A stretch of DNA of 64,000 nucleotides from JAGRMG01 sp047975215 (lineage in GTDB: Bacteria > Pseudomonadota > Alphaproteobacteria > Rhodobacterales > Rhodobacteraceae). Below, in pieces: positions 9,432 through 18,451 of this stretch. Location of the stretch: positions 1 to 64,000 of the forward strand of contig JBKEDD010000014.1 in assembly GCA_047975215.1 (NCBI GenBank), read 5' to 3'. The translations under genes were made by a program, and so were the position numbers. Positions within the stretch are counted from its first letter, which is position 1. Each line of letters starts with the position of its first letter. The notes under the pieces are model-generated. The model was given only the letters and a program-made list of their open reading frames with translations. It was not told the DNA's origin and did not search any database.

Positions 9432-9507
9432 GCCGGTATAGCTCAGCTGGTAGAGCACGTGATTTGTAATCACGGGGTCGGGGGTTCGATCCCCTCTGCC
9501 GGCACCA
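9432..9507 (+). tRNA. tRNA-Thr (anticodon UGU)
   Basis: A complete 76-base cloverleaf with encoded CCA. The acceptor stem GCCGGTA pairs with TGCCGGC, the D arm contains GCTCAGCTGGTAGAGC, the anticodon stem CGTGA/TCACG holds the loop TTTGTAA (anticodon TGT), and the T arm is GGGGGTTCGATCCCC. The discriminator is A, followed by CCA at 9505-9507. It stands alone between two leftward protein genes. Confidence 0.97.
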
Positions 9508-9604
9508 GTTTCCTGGACAGGATGTTGCAGCGATACGGCCATGCCGGGGGCGGCGGTGGCGGCATCAGGGGCGGACGATCCGCGCTGAACGAGGCTTGCC
9601 GTGG

Positions 9605-12600
9605 TCAGGTTCCGTGCGGGGGCAAGGCTGGCTCTCCCGCCTCCTTCCCGGCCTTGGGTGTTGTACGGGCCAGGCCCAGATCGGCCAGAATTGCGTATAG
9701 TGCCGGCAGCACCAGCAGTACCAGCAGCGTTGAGGCCAGAAGCCCGAATACCACCGAGATCACCAGCGGCTTGAGCGTCTGCGCCTGGGTCGATCCTTCG
9801 GCCAGCAGCGGTGCCATGCCCGCGATCGTGGTGCTGACCGAGACCAGTATCGGGCGGAAGCGTGCCCGCACCGCCTGTCCGGCGGCGCGTGCGACCTCCA
9901 GGCCGCCGGCGGCCTCGCGCTTGATGACCTCGACCAGCAGGATGGCGTTATTGACGACGATCCCGGCCAGCGACGCGGCCCCCATCAACGAAGGCATCGA
10001 GATGTTGTAGCCCATCGCCACATGGCCCCAGACCACGCCGAGAAAGGCGAGCGGGATGGTCAGCATGACGATCACCGGCTCGGCATAGCTGCGGAACTGG
10101 AAGGACAGGACCAGGTATATTCCCACCAGCCCGATCAGGAATCCGCGCAGGATCGAGCCGACGGTTTCGGCCGAATTGGCGGCCTGGCCTTCTATGTCGA
10201 AGCGCAGGCCAGGTATTCGGGCGGCCAGGTCGGGCAGGAAGGTGCCGGCCATGCGCGCGGTTATCGCGTCGGCGTTGGCCGTGCGGCCATCGACATCGGC
10301 CTGCACCGTCACGGTGCGGACGCCGTCGATATGGGTGATGCTGCTCCAGCCCCGGGTTTCGTGCCATTCGGCGACGGTCGACAGCGGCACGGCGCCGCCG
10401 TCGGGCAGGGCGATGGTGAAATCCTCCAGATCGGCGCGGTTGTCGCGGTCGCCGCCGGTCAGGATCACCTCGATCTCATGGGTCAGTTCGCCCTGGCGGA
10501 CATCGGCCAGTAGCGTGCCGAGATAGGCCGCGCTCAGTTGCCCGGCGACATCCGCCGCGCCGATGCCCAGCGTGCGCGCGCCGGGACGCAGCCGCAGCCG
10601 CAGTTCCGGCTTGCCGGGGCGAAGGTTCAGCATCGCGTTGCGCACGCCGACATAACCTTGCAGTTCGGCGAGCGTTGCCGCGCCCGCGTCGTGCAACACG
10701 TCAAGGTCGGGGTGCGACAGGCGCAGTTCCACGGCGATGCCCTGCGGGCCGATTCCCGGTTCGGTCAGAATCAGGGCGCTGACCCCCGCCAGCGGCCCGA
10801 TCTCGCCATGCCAGGCGGCAATCAGTTCATCCAGCGTCGTGGTGCGGGTTTCGGCGTTCAGCAGGTCGGCGGACACGGTCGCCAGATGGGCGCCCGCCTC
10901 GCCCGCCGAAACGTTGTAGTTGAACCGGGTGATCGTGCGCCGGATCAGCGCCCGCCCGCCGGGCTGGTCCGGCGACAGACGGGCATTGACCCTGTCGAGC
11001 GCCGCCTCGACCCGCTCGGCCGCGGCGCGGGTGCGGTGCAGCGGCGTACCCGCAGGCAGGAACAGCCGCGCCTCGAGCACGTCGCCATCCATTTCCGGCA
11101 TCGCCTCGCGCTTGACCATGCCGCCGCGCAGCGCGCCGACGGTCAGGATCAGGGCACCGATGGCCAGCCCCATCACCAGCCAGCGCCAGGCGATCGCCAG
11201 ATCCGCCAGCCGCCCGACGCCGTTGTCGCGCAGCCGTGCGAATCCGGCATCGAAGGCGCGGCGAAACCGCGAGGGTTCGCCTGTCGAACGGGCCAGCCCG
11301 TGTTTCAGGTGATGCGGCAGGATCAGGAACGCTTCGATCAGGCTGGCCGCCAGCGCCGCCAGCAGGACCACCGGCAGCACCTCCAGCACCGCGCCCAGAT
11401 CGCCCGACAGGAAGGACAGCGGCCCGAACACCGCGGCGGTCGTCAGGAACGAGGACATGACGCCGGGGGCCACCGCCAGAACGCCGGCGGTGACGCTGTC
11501 CAGCGTGATCCCGTCGCGGGCCGCCGCCACGGCGATGGAATCCGAGATCACGATGGAATCGTCCATCACGATGCCGATTGCCATCAGCAGCGCCACCAGC
11601 GTTATCATGTTCAGCGAAAGCCCGGTCACCGCCATCCAGGCGAAGGCGCCCAGAAACGCGACCGGCAGCCCCATCGCCGCCCAAATGGCAAAGCCGGGGC
11701 GGAAGAACAGGCTCATCATCGCTACGACCAGAACCAGCCCGAAAATGCCGTTCGATACCAGCATCTCAAGCCGGTCGCGGATGATGGACGTGACATCCTG
11801 CACCACCTCGACCCGCAGCGCGGGGGGCAGCGCGGCGTTCTCGCGCTCGACCAGTTCGCTCAGCGAATCCAGCGCCCGCAGCGCATCGGCATCGAGCGGC
11901 TTGTGTACGCGCAGCAGCACGGCGCGTTTTCCGTCTATGCGGGCGCGTTCCTCGGCGGGGCTGAAATGCACGCCGATACTCGCAATCTCGCCCAGGCTCA
12001 GCGCGGCCCCGTTGGCCAGCGTCAGCACCGGGATCGCCGCAAGCTCGGCGATGGTGCGGCGTTCCTCGGTTATGCGCATGTGCAGATCGGCACCGGGAGT
12101 CTCGAGCACGCCGGCCGGCAGATCCAGGCTTTGCGCCTGAATGGCGGCTGTCAGCGCCTCGGCGGTCAGGCCGTGCTGGGCAAGGATGGCGCGGGGCACC
12201 TCGATGCGGAACTGGCGGGTGCCGAAACCGGCGGTTTCGACACGCGCCACATCGGGCAGCGCGGCGATCCTGTCGGCCAGCCCGTCGGCGTAGAGGTCAA
12301 GTTCGGTTTCCGGCAAGTCGCCCGATATCGCGACCGACGCCACCGCATCGGTACGGTGCAACTCGCGTACCACTGCCGGGTCGGCCCGGGCGGGAAAGCT
12401 GTCGATGGCGCCCACCTCGGTCCGGATGTCGTTGACGAAACGCAGCGCATTGCCGCCAGCGGCTAGGGTCGCGACCGCCCGTGCGCGGTTGTCTTGCGCC
12501 TGACAGGACAGTTCGGCCAGCCCCTCGACCGGTTGCAGCGCATCCCAGAGTGGCCGGCAGATCGCATCCTCGACATCCTGCGCAGCCGCACCGCGATATA

Positions 12601-12742
12601 CCACGACGATTTCGGCCTCGACGGCGCGGAAATCGGGGAATGTCTCGCGCAGCAGCGTCGGAGCGGAGAACAGTCCCGCTGCCAGGATAAGCAGCAACAG
12701 CAGGTTCGAGGCGGTCGGATGCCCGGCGAACCAGCGGATCAT
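9605..12742 (-). CDS. RND family multidrug efflux permease
   Basis: A 1045-residue inner-membrane proton-driven exporter, the normal size for RND pumps. It has an N-terminal membrane helix, two large periplasmic halves and the TM4 motif GIVMDDSIVISDSIAV with the paired aspartates used for proton transfer (about residue 390). The second half repeats the architecture (SLAGIVVNNAILLVEVIKR). Its start overlaps the stop of the adaptor gene by four bases. No outer-membrane TolC-type gene is adjacent, so a channel from elsewhere must serve it. The substrate is unknown. Confidence 0.93.
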   Translation of the reverse strand: MIRWFAGHPTASNLLLLLILAAGLFSAPTLLRETFPDFRAVEAEIVVVYRGAAAQDVEDAICRPLWDALQPVEGLAELSCQAQDNRARAVATLAAGGNALRFVNDIRTEVGAIDSFPARADPAVVRELHRTDAVASVAISGDLPETELDLYADGLADRIAALPDVARVETAGFGTRQFRIEVPRAILAQHGLTAEALTAAIQAQSLDLPAGVLETPGADLHMRITEERRTIAELAAIPVLTLANGAALSLGEIASIGVHFSPAEERARIDGKRAVLLRVHKPLDADALRALDSLSELVERENAALPPALRVEVVQDVTSIIRDRLEMLVSNGIFGLVLVVAMMSLFFRPGFAIWAAMGLPVAFLGAFAWMAVTGLSLNMITLVALLMAIGIVMDDSIVISDSIAVAAARDGITLDSVTAGVLAVAPGVMSSFLTTAAVFGPLSFLSGDLGAVLEVLPVVLLAALAASLIEAFLILPHHLKHGLARSTGEPSRFRRAFDAGFARLRDNGVGRLADLAIAWRWLVMGLAIGALILTVGALRGGMVKREAMPEMDGDVLEARLFLPAGTPLHRTRAAAERVEAALDRVNARLSPDQPGGRALIRRTITRFNYNVSAGEAGAHLATVSADLLNAETRTTTLDELIAAWHGEIGPLAGVSALILTEPGIGPQGIAVELRLSHPDLDVLHDAGAATLAELQGYVGVRNAMLNLRPGKPELRLRLRPGARTLGIGAADVAGQLSAAYLGTLLADVRQGELTHEIEVILTGGDRDNRADLEDFTIALPDGGAVPLSTVAEWHETRGWSSITHIDGVRTVTVQADVDGRTANADAITARMAGTFLPDLAARIPGLRFDIEGQAANSAETVGSILRGFLIGLVGIYLVLSFQFRSYAEPVIVMLTIPLAFLGVVWGHVAMGYNISMPSLMGAASLAGIVVNNAILLVEVIKREAAGGLEVARAAGQAVRARFRPILVSVSTTIAGMAPLLAEGSTQAQTLKPLVISVVFGLLASTLLVLLVLPALYAILADLGLARTTPKAGKEAGEPALPPHGT

Positions 12743-14040
12743 TGCGCATCTCCGGCTGGCTCCAGCGCCATGCCCGGGATCGCGGGTGCGATATTATCGA
12801 GCACCAGAAGTTCACCGGGGGCCAGGCCGCTGTCGACAATGACAAGGCCGTCCTGGCGGAACGCTTCGCGTATCGGGCGCAGTTCCAGTTGGCCATCGCC
12901 GTCCATCACATAGACAAGTCCGCCATGCACCGCGCTGTCGGGAATCACGACCCTGTCGGCAATTTCGTGGCCGGTCAACGTCACCTCGACCTGCATGTTG
13001 GGCACCAGCGGCGGGCGCAGGGGCGGGTTGGCGCTGGCGTAGGGGTTTTCGATAGTCACCACCACGGGCACCGTGCGCGCGCGCGGGTCGAGTGCGCCCT
13101 CGACCCGGCTCACGGTTGCAGGCCAGACCTGGGTCGGGTCCGACACCAGCCGGACTTCTGCGCCGATCCGGCCGGCAGGACCGGTGCGGATGGCGGCCAG
13201 CGCGTCGCGAAACGGGTTCGTGCCGCGCAGCAGCCGCCTGAACGCGGGCAGCGGCACCTGCGCGACCGCTTCGGCGCGGCTGATGCTGTCGCCCGTCAGC
13301 AGGGTTTGGCCGATATTGACATACTGGAACCGTTCGGTCGGCACCGAGGTCACGCGCAAATCGTAGGGGGTGACGATGGCGGTGTGATCCAGATCGCGCC
13401 TTGCACGGGCCAGCGCCGCCTGCGTGCGCGCCGTCTGCGCCGCCACCCGGTCGCGGCGCGGGTCGACAAGCGAGAGCGTATTCTGCAACTCGACCACCGT
13501 GCGGCGCGCCAGCAGGGCGGCGCGCTCGGCCTCGTCGGCACGGGTCTGGGCCGCGGTTCCCTGTGCCACCAGTTCGCGTGTACGCGCCAGATCGGATTCG
13601 GATATCGCCAGGCGCGCCTTTTCCAGGTCCAGCACCCTTGCGGTGTTTTCCGCCTCGGCCTCGATCTGGGCGGACTCGGCTTTCAGCGCGGCCAGATCCG
13701 CTTCGGCCTGGGCGATGGCCAGCCGGTAATCGGCCGGGTCGATTTCCATCACCCTGGTACCTGCCGGGATCAGTTCGCCCGGTTCCAGATCGGGATGGCG
13801 CCAGAGCGCCTGGCCACGAACCTCGGCGACCGCTGCCCAGCTTTCGGCGGCGCGGATGTTGCCCCAGCCCCGGGCCAGCGGGCGAACGGTCCGAGGCTCG
13901 ATGCGTTCGATCCTTACGGCGAGTCCGGCCGGAGCGGCATCCGTGCGGGCCGGTTCGGGTGCGTTGCGCACGAACCAGACAGCAGCGGCGAGTCCGACCG
14001 CCACCGGCGGTATCAACCAAAGAGCGGACAGTCGGCTCAT
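12739..14040 (-). CDS. RND efflux periplasmic adaptor (HlyD/MFP family)
   Basis: A 433-residue membrane-fusion protein linking the RND pump to an outer-membrane channel. I use the Met at 14040, nine bases after GGGAG and immediately before the signal-anchor MSRLSALWLIPPVAVGLAAA. The order is lipoyl/barrel-sandwich half, a long alpha-helical hairpin (roughly residues 105-205 with ALKAESAQIEAEAENTARVL), second lipoyl half, then a beta-barrel domain. It is the first gene of the two-gene efflux operon. Confidence 0.92.
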   Translation of the reverse strand: MSRLSALWLIPPVAVGLAAAVWFVRNAPEPARTDAAPAGLAVRIERIEPRTVRPLARGWGNIRAAESWAAVAEVRGQALWRHPDLEPGELIPAGTRVMEIDPADYRLAIAQAEADLAALKAESAQIEAEAENTARVLDLEKARLAISESDLARTRELVAQGTAAQTRADEAERAALLARRTVVELQNTLSLVDPRRDRVAAQTARTQAALARARRDLDHTAIVTPYDLRVTSVPTERFQYVNIGQTLLTGDSISRAEAVAQVPLPAFRRLLRGTNPFRDALAAIRTGPAGRIGAEVRLVSDPTQVWPATVSRVEGALDPRARTVPVVVTIENPYASANPPLRPPLVPNMQVEVTLTGHEIADRVVIPDSAVHGGLVYVMDGDGQLELRPIREAFRQDGLVIVDSGLAPGELLVLDNIAPAIPGMALEPAGDAQ

Positions 14041-14123
14041 GTTCGGGTTCTCCCGGCAATTGCAACGGTCCCGGGACATGCCCCGGCGGGCGCGATCGGA
14101 CGCTTCGTGCGGCGGCGCCGGCG

Positions 14124-14152
14124 TTGACAGTATCGCAGGGCGAATATAGTTA
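14124..14152 (+). promoter_or_regulatory. Sigma-70-like promoter for the small membrane protein gene
   Basis: TTGACA at 14124-14129 is a perfect -35 element. It is followed 17 bases later by TAGTTA (14147-14152); TATAGT at 14145 is an alternative -10 with 15-base spacing. It lies in the divergent gap between the adaptor gene and the membrane-protein gene that starts at 14197. Predicted by eye only. Confidence 0.5.
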
Positions 14153-14196
14153 GCAAGAGGTCACTAGCGGGTCGCGACATTCGCCGGAGTTGCAGC

Positions 14197-14577
14197 ATGG
14201 GCAAACCCAAGATCAGCACGAAACTGCGCATCGCGGCCGCTGTTGCCGTGGTTTTCGGCGTCCTCACCGTGTTGTCGGGGGGGCGCGCGCTGTTTGGCGG
14301 CGCGGATATGGGCGCGGTGGTGCCTTTCGTGCTGTGGTTCAATTTCCTCGCCGGATTCGTCTATGTGATCGCCGGTCTGGGGCTTTGGGCGGGGCGGCCC
14401 TGGGCGGGGCGGCTGTCGCTGGCGATTCTGGTCGCGACCGCTCTGATCTTTGCGGCTTTCGGGTTGCACGTGATGCGGGGCGGCGCCCACGAGGTGCGAA
14501 CGATCGGTGCGATGACCGTCCGCACGGCCGTCTGGGCGGTGATATCGTGGCTGTCGATTGGCGCGTTTCGGCGCTGA
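14197..14577 (+). CDS. Small integral membrane protein of unknown function
   Basis: A 126-residue protein with four hydrophobic helices (about residues 11-28, 41-63, 73-92 and 105-121) separated by very short loops. There is a short basic N-terminus (MGKPKISTKLR). A GGAG sequence lies eight bases before the ATG, and a good promoter is visible upstream. It has the look of a DoxX-like or DUF-type four-helix membrane protein, but I do not recognise the family. It precedes murI with a 127-base gap and may be transcribed with it. Confidence 0.7.
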   Translation: MGKPKISTKLRIAAAVAVVFGVLTVLSGGRALFGGADMGAVVPFVLWFNFLAGFVYVIAGLGLWAGRPWAGRLSLAILVATALIFAAFGLHVMRGGAHEVRTIGAMTVRTAVWAVISWLSIGAFRR

Positions 14578-14704
14578 CGCCCCGGGAAATCCAATCGGAG
14601 ACGCGCGCAAATGCGCATGGATTCCGGGCACGTTCCGGCGTATGAGCGTCGCCAACGCCGGCCCGGCAATTCCGCCTGGTACCGGCAGCGACGGGAAGCG
14701 GGCG

Positions 14705-15514
14705 ATGGCGGTTGGAATATTCGATTCGGGGCTGGGCGGGCTGAGCGTCCTGAACTGCGTGCAGCGCAAGCTTCCCGATGTCGAGTTCATCTATTTCGGC
14801 GATAACGCCAACGCGCCCTACGGGGTGCGCGATGCCGATGACGTGTTCGCGCTGACGGTGAGCGCGGTGAACCGGCTGTGGGATGCCGGCTGCGATCTGG
14901 TGATCCTGGCGTGCAACACCGCCAGTGCCGCCGCGTTGCGCCGCATGCAGGAAGGCGGGCTGCCGCCGGGCAAGCGGGTCCTGGGCGTGTTCGTGCCGCT
15001 GATCGAGGCGCTGACCGAACGGCAATGGGGCGACAATTCGCCGCCGCGCGAGGTTGCGGTACAGCATGTGGCGCTGTTCGCGACCCCGGCCACGGTGGCC
15101 AGCCGTGCGTTTCAGCGCGAACTGGCCTTTCGCGCGATCGGCGTCGATGTCGAGGCGCAGTCCTGCGGCGGCGTCGTGGACGCCATAGAGGATGGCGACA
15201 TGATCCTCGCCGAGGCGCTGGTGCGCGGCCATGTCGATGCGCTGAAGCGCAAGATGCCCGCGCCACAGGCCGCGATTCTCGGCTGCACGCACTATCCTCT
15301 GGTGGAACAGGTGTTTCAGGATGCGCTGGGGCCGGGGGTGCAGGTGTTCAGCCAGGGCGAGATCGTGGCCGCCAGCCTTGCCGACTATCTGGGCCGGCAT
15401 CCCGACATGCTGGGGCAGGGGACAGCGGGGTACCTGACGACGGGCGACCCACGCCGCGTCAGTGACCGCGCGACGCAGTTCCTGCGACGACCGATCGCGT
15501 TTTCCGCGGCGTGA
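14705..15514 (+). CDS. murI: Glutamate racemase
   Basis: Converts L-glutamate to D-glutamate for peptidoglycan. The start at 14705 gives 269 residues beginning MAVGIFDSGLGGLSVL, the family start; an earlier in-frame Met at 14642 would add 21 unconserved residues. Both catalytic cysteines are present, in ILACNTASAAAL (about residue 75) and ILGCTHYPLVEQ (about residue 195). FGDNANAPYG, binding the substrate, is also conserved. Cytoplasmic. Followed by argC in the same direction after 81 bases. Confidence 0.95.
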   Translation: MAVGIFDSGLGGLSVLNCVQRKLPDVEFIYFGDNANAPYGVRDADDVFALTVSAVNRLWDAGCDLVILACNTASAAALRRMQEGGLPPGKRVLGVFVPLIEALTERQWGDNSPPREVAVQHVALFATPATVASRAFQRELAFRAIGVDVEAQSCGGVVDAIEDGDMILAEALVRGHVDALKRKMPAPQAAILGCTHYPLVEQVFQDALGPGVQVFSQGEIVAASLADYLGRHPDMLGQGTAGYLTTGDPRRVSDRATQFLRRPIAFSAA

Positions 15515-15595
15515 CGTGTGGGGGGCGGTTTCGCGAAGACCCCCAGCAAGACCAGACGAGACAAACGGCAACAACTCAACATCATGAGGTCCGAC

Positions 15596-16624
15596 ATGAC
15601 CCACAGGATAGCAATTCTTGGCGCCAGCGGATATACCGGCGCCGAGCTTGTGCGGCTGATCGCGCAACATCCGAACATGGAGATCGCCGCGCTTTCGGGC
15701 GAACGCAAGGCCGGCATGACCATGGCCGAGGTGTTCCCGCATCTGCGCCATATGTCGTTGCCCGCGCTGTGCCGTATCGACGAGATCGACTTTGCGGGCA
15801 TCGATCTGTGTTTCTGCGCGCTGCCGCACAAGACCAGCCAGGAAGTTATCCGCGACCTGCCCGCGACCCTGAAGGTCGTCGATCTCAGCGCCGATTTCCG
15901 CCTGCGCGACCCGGCGGCCTACAAGCAGTGGTATGGTAACGACCATGCCGCGCCGGAATGTCAGACCGAGGCGGTCTACGGGCTGACCGAATTCTACCGC
16001 GACGAGATTCGCGCCGCCCGCCTGGTCGCCGGGACCGGGTGCAACGCGGCGACCGGGCAATATGCACTGCGGCCGCTGATTTCGGCCGGCGTGATAGACC
16101 TGGACGAGATCGTTCTGGACCTGAAATGCGCGGTTTCGGGCGCCGGGCGGTCGCTGAAGGAAAACCTGCTGCATGCCGAGTTGAGCGAGGGCTACAACGC
16201 CTATTCCTACGGCGGCACGCACCGGCATCTGGGCGAATTCGACCAGGAGTTCAGCAAGCTGGCGGGGCGGCCGGTGCGGGTGCAGTTCACGCCGCACCTG
16301 ATACCGGCAAACCGCGGCATCCTCGGCACCGTCTATGTCCGGGGCGATGCGCGGCGGGTATACGACATCCTTTGTGCCGCGTATGAGCCCGAGCCGTTCA
16401 TCACGATGCTGCCGTTTGGCGAGGCGCCCAGTACGCATCATGTGCGGGGCTCGAACTTCTGCCATATCGGCGTGGCCGCCGACCGGATCGAGGGCCGCGC
16501 GATCGTCTTCGCGGCGCTGGATAACCTGACAAAAGGTAGCAGCGGGCAGGCCTTGCAGAACGCTAACCTGATGCTAGGTGAGCAGGAGACGCAGGGGCTG
16601 ACCATGGCCCCGCTGTTCCCGTGA
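15596..16624 (+). CDS. argC: N-acetyl-gamma-glutamyl-phosphate reductase
   Basis: Third step of arginine synthesis, NADPH-dependent reduction of N-acetylglutamyl phosphate. The start at 15596 is preceded by GAGGT and gives 342 residues beginning MTHRIAILGASGYTGAELVR, the Rossmann NADP-binding motif. The catalytic cysteine is C149 in VAGTGCNAATGQ. A further in-frame Met at 15584 is possible. The stop overlaps the next gene's upstream region by a few bases only. Other arginine genes (argD, argF) are far away at 42.5-44.7 kb. Confidence 0.94.
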   Translation: MTHRIAILGASGYTGAELVRLIAQHPNMEIAALSGERKAGMTMAEVFPHLRHMSLPALCRIDEIDFAGIDLCFCALPHKTSQEVIRDLPATLKVVDLSADFRLRDPAAYKQWYGNDHAAPECQTEAVYGLTEFYRDEIRAARLVAGTGCNAATGQYALRPLISAGVIDLDEIVLDLKCAVSGAGRSLKENLLHAELSEGYNAYSYGGTHRHLGEFDQEFSKLAGRPVRVQFTPHLIPANRGILGTVYVRGDARRVYDILCAAYEPEPFITMLPFGEAPSTHHVRGSNFCHIGVAADRIEGRAIVFAALDNLTKGSSGQALQNANLMLGEQETQGLTMAPLFP

Positions 16625-16638
16625 CCCGGAGGGGTACG

Positions 16639-17085
16639 ATGAAATCACTGAAGAAACAACGCCGGATACAGGTGATCGTGCTTGCCGCGGTGGCGCTGAC
16701 GGTGGCCACCGGCCTGATCGGATACGCGATGCGTGACGGCATCAACTTTTTCCGCGCGCCCAGCCAGATCGTCGCCGAACCGCCCGAGGCGGACGAGGTG
16801 TTCCGCTTGGGCGGGCTGGTCGAGGAAGGAACGCTGGTGCGCGGTCAGGGCGAGACGGTGACATTCGCCGTGACCGATGGCGGCGCCAGCATCCCGGTCA
16901 GCTTTACCGGGGTGCTGCCCGATCTGTTTGACGAGAACCAGGGCATGATCGGCACCGGACGATACATCAATGGTGTTTTTGAAGCCACTGAAATCCTTGC
17001 AAAACATGACGAGGATTATGTGCCAAAAGAGGTCGTGGATGCGCTGAAGGAACAGGGCGTCTACCAGGAGCCCGGCGACAGTTGA
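16639..17085 (+). CDS. ccmE: Cytochrome c maturation heme chaperone CcmE
   Basis: A periplasm-facing, membrane-anchored heme chaperone that binds heme covalently and hands it to CcmF. The start at 16639 follows GGAGGGG and gives 148 residues. There is one N-terminal membrane helix (about 10-30), an OB-fold body, and the heme-binding histidine H123 in ILAKHDEDYVP with the conserved tyrosine four residues later. It begins 14 bases after the argC stop. The ccmF and ccmH genes follow after two lysis-type genes. Confidence 0.95.
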   Translation: MKSLKKQRRIQVIVLAAVALTVATGLIGYAMRDGINFFRAPSQIVAEPPEADEVFRLGGLVEEGTLVRGQGETVTFAVTDGGASIPVSFTGVLPDLFDENQGMIGTGRYINGVFEATEILAKHDEDYVPKEVVDALKEQGVYQEPGDS

Positions 17086-17174
17086 TGCCGCCGGACGGGG
17101 CAACGCTCGCCCCGGTCGGGCCGTGTTAACCAGTTGCAGGCAGCGTTTCGCGCAAACCTGACGGGGGAGCGCGG

Positions 17175-17786
17175 ATGCAGACGGTACGGCAGATCGCAAG
17201 ACAGATCGTGGAGCGCGAGGGCGGGTTTGTCGATGACCCCGACGACCCGGGCGGGGCGACGAAACACGGCGTCACGCTTGGCACCATGCGGCGGCTGGGG
17301 ATGGATCTGACCGGCGATGGCGCGGTGGGCATCGCCGATCTGGCGGCACTAAGCCCCGAGCAGGCGGCCGATATCTTCGTTACGCACTATTTCGAACGCC
17401 CGCGCATCGCAGAGATGCCCGCGGCGTTGCAGCCCTCGCTTTTCGACATGTATGTGAATGCGGGTGCAAACGCGGTGAAGATCCTGCAACGGCTGCTTCG
17501 CGAAATGGGCTTTGACGTGTCCGTCGATGGCGTCATCGGGCCGCGGACGCTTGCGGCGGCTGGAAGCGCGGCGGTGCCCGACGCGGTTGCGCTTTGCGAT
17601 GCCTATGGCGTGGCGCGGCGCAACTACTATTTCCGCCTCGCTGATCGCCGTCCGGCCAGCCGAAAATATGTCCGTACCCGGGCCGGGGGCAAGGGCGGCT
17701 GGATTCTGCGCGCCGAGAGCTTTCTGTCGCCGCGCTATCATCTGAGCGAGGCGGCGTTCCGCCAGAGGGTCGCGGCATGGGACTGA
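17175..17786 (+). CDS. Endolysin-like N-acetylmuramidase (GH108 type), probable gene-transfer-agent lysis enzyme
   Basis: A 203-residue peptidoglycan hydrolase. The N-terminal domain carries VEREGGFVDDPDDPGGATKH (residues 12-31), the GH108/TtsA motif with the catalytic glutamate just before GG; the C-terminal part (about 105-190, with VDGVIGPRTL and GWILRAESF) is a peptidoglycan-binding domain found in this family. The start follows GGGGGAG by six bases. The coding end overlaps the next gene, a holin, by ten bases. Rhodobacter capsulatus gene transfer agent uses an endolysin/holin pair of exactly this kind, encoded away from its main cluster. I infer the same role here. Confidence 0.85.
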   Translation: MQTVRQIARQIVEREGGFVDDPDDPGGATKHGVTLGTMRRLGMDLTGDGAVGIADLAALSPEQAADIFVTHYFERPRIAEMPAALQPSLFDMYVNAGANAVKILQRLLREMGFDVSVDGVIGPRTLAAAGSAAVPDAVALCDAYGVARRNYYFRLADRRPASRKYVRTRAGGKGGWILRAESFLSPRYHLSEAAFRQRVAAWD

Positions 17787-18355
17787 TCGTCGATGTTCTG
17801 GGCCTGCTGTTCGGCGGGGGGCGCAACGTGCTGCGCGAAACCGCACAGGTGTTCGGTGAAAACGTCGAGGCCGGGGCCGAGCGGGCGCGCCAGGCACAAG
17901 CTCAGGCGATGGCCCAGTACGGGGCCGAATTCGCGGCGCCGCGCGCCGGCCGTTTCGACCGTTTCATGGATGGGCTGAACCGGCTGCCGCGCCCGGCGCT
18001 GGCGTTCGGTATTCTCGGCCTGTTCGTCGCGGCGATGGTGGATCCGCTGTGGTTTGCCGCCCGGATGCAGGGGCTGGCGCTGGTGCCCGAGCCCCTGTGG
18101 TGGCTGCTTGGGGTGATCGTGTCGTTCTATTTCGGGGCGCGCCACCAGATGAAGGCGCAGAATCTGCAACGCGACATCGCCGCCACCATGGCACGGGCAC
18201 CGCTGGCGACGGCCAATATCGCCACGCTGCGCGCAATGCGCCATGACAGCCCCGGCGCGGCCGATGCCGGGCCCGATGCGCGACTGGCGCTGGCCGCGAC
18301 GGATCCCGATGCGAACCCCGCTCTCGAGGACTGGCGCGCGCTGCGGCGGGGGTGA
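17777..18355 (+). CDS. Holin (GTA-type 3TM holin family)
   Basis: A 192-residue membrane protein. An amphipathic N-terminal region (LIVDVLGLLFGGG) is followed by an Ala/Gln-rich helix (ERARQAQAQAMAQ), then two clear membrane segments at about 74-92 and 102-119 (LWWLLGVIVSFYFGARHQ) and a long soluble, Ala/Asp-rich tail. This matches the GTA holin family. Start and preceding endolysin stop overlap by ten bases, so the two are coupled. The pair would release particles by lysing the cell. It is followed 96 bases later by ccmF. Confidence 0.83.
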   Translation: MGLIVDVLGLLFGGGRNVLRETAQVFGENVEAGAERARQAQAQAMAQYGAEFAAPRAGRFDRFMDGLNRLPRPALAFGILGLFVAAMVDPLWFAARMQGLALVPEPLWWLLGVIVSFYFGARHQMKAQNLQRDIAATMARAPLATANIATLRAMRHDSPGAADAGPDARLALAATDPDANPALEDWRALRRG

Positions 18356-18451
18356 CGGCGCCCGCGGCCGGCGGGCGGGTTGCGACAATGTGATCGGCGG
18401 CAAGCCGGGAAAGCCATTGGCCCCGTCCCGACGCGGCAGTATACAGCCGCC

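Noticed and set aside
10538..12466. A 642-codon rightward open frame inside the RND permease region
   Set aside because: It is exactly antisense to the RND permease, has Arg/Gln-rich low-complexity content typical of shadow frames in GC-rich DNA, and matches no family.
14339..16465. A 708-codon leftward frame across murI and argC
   Set aside because: Antisense to two well-identified genes, with compositionally biased translation.
17126..17131. TTAACC, a CtrA half-site before the endolysin gene
   Set aside because: A single half-site without its TTAA partner is too common to count as a feature; mentioned only as context.
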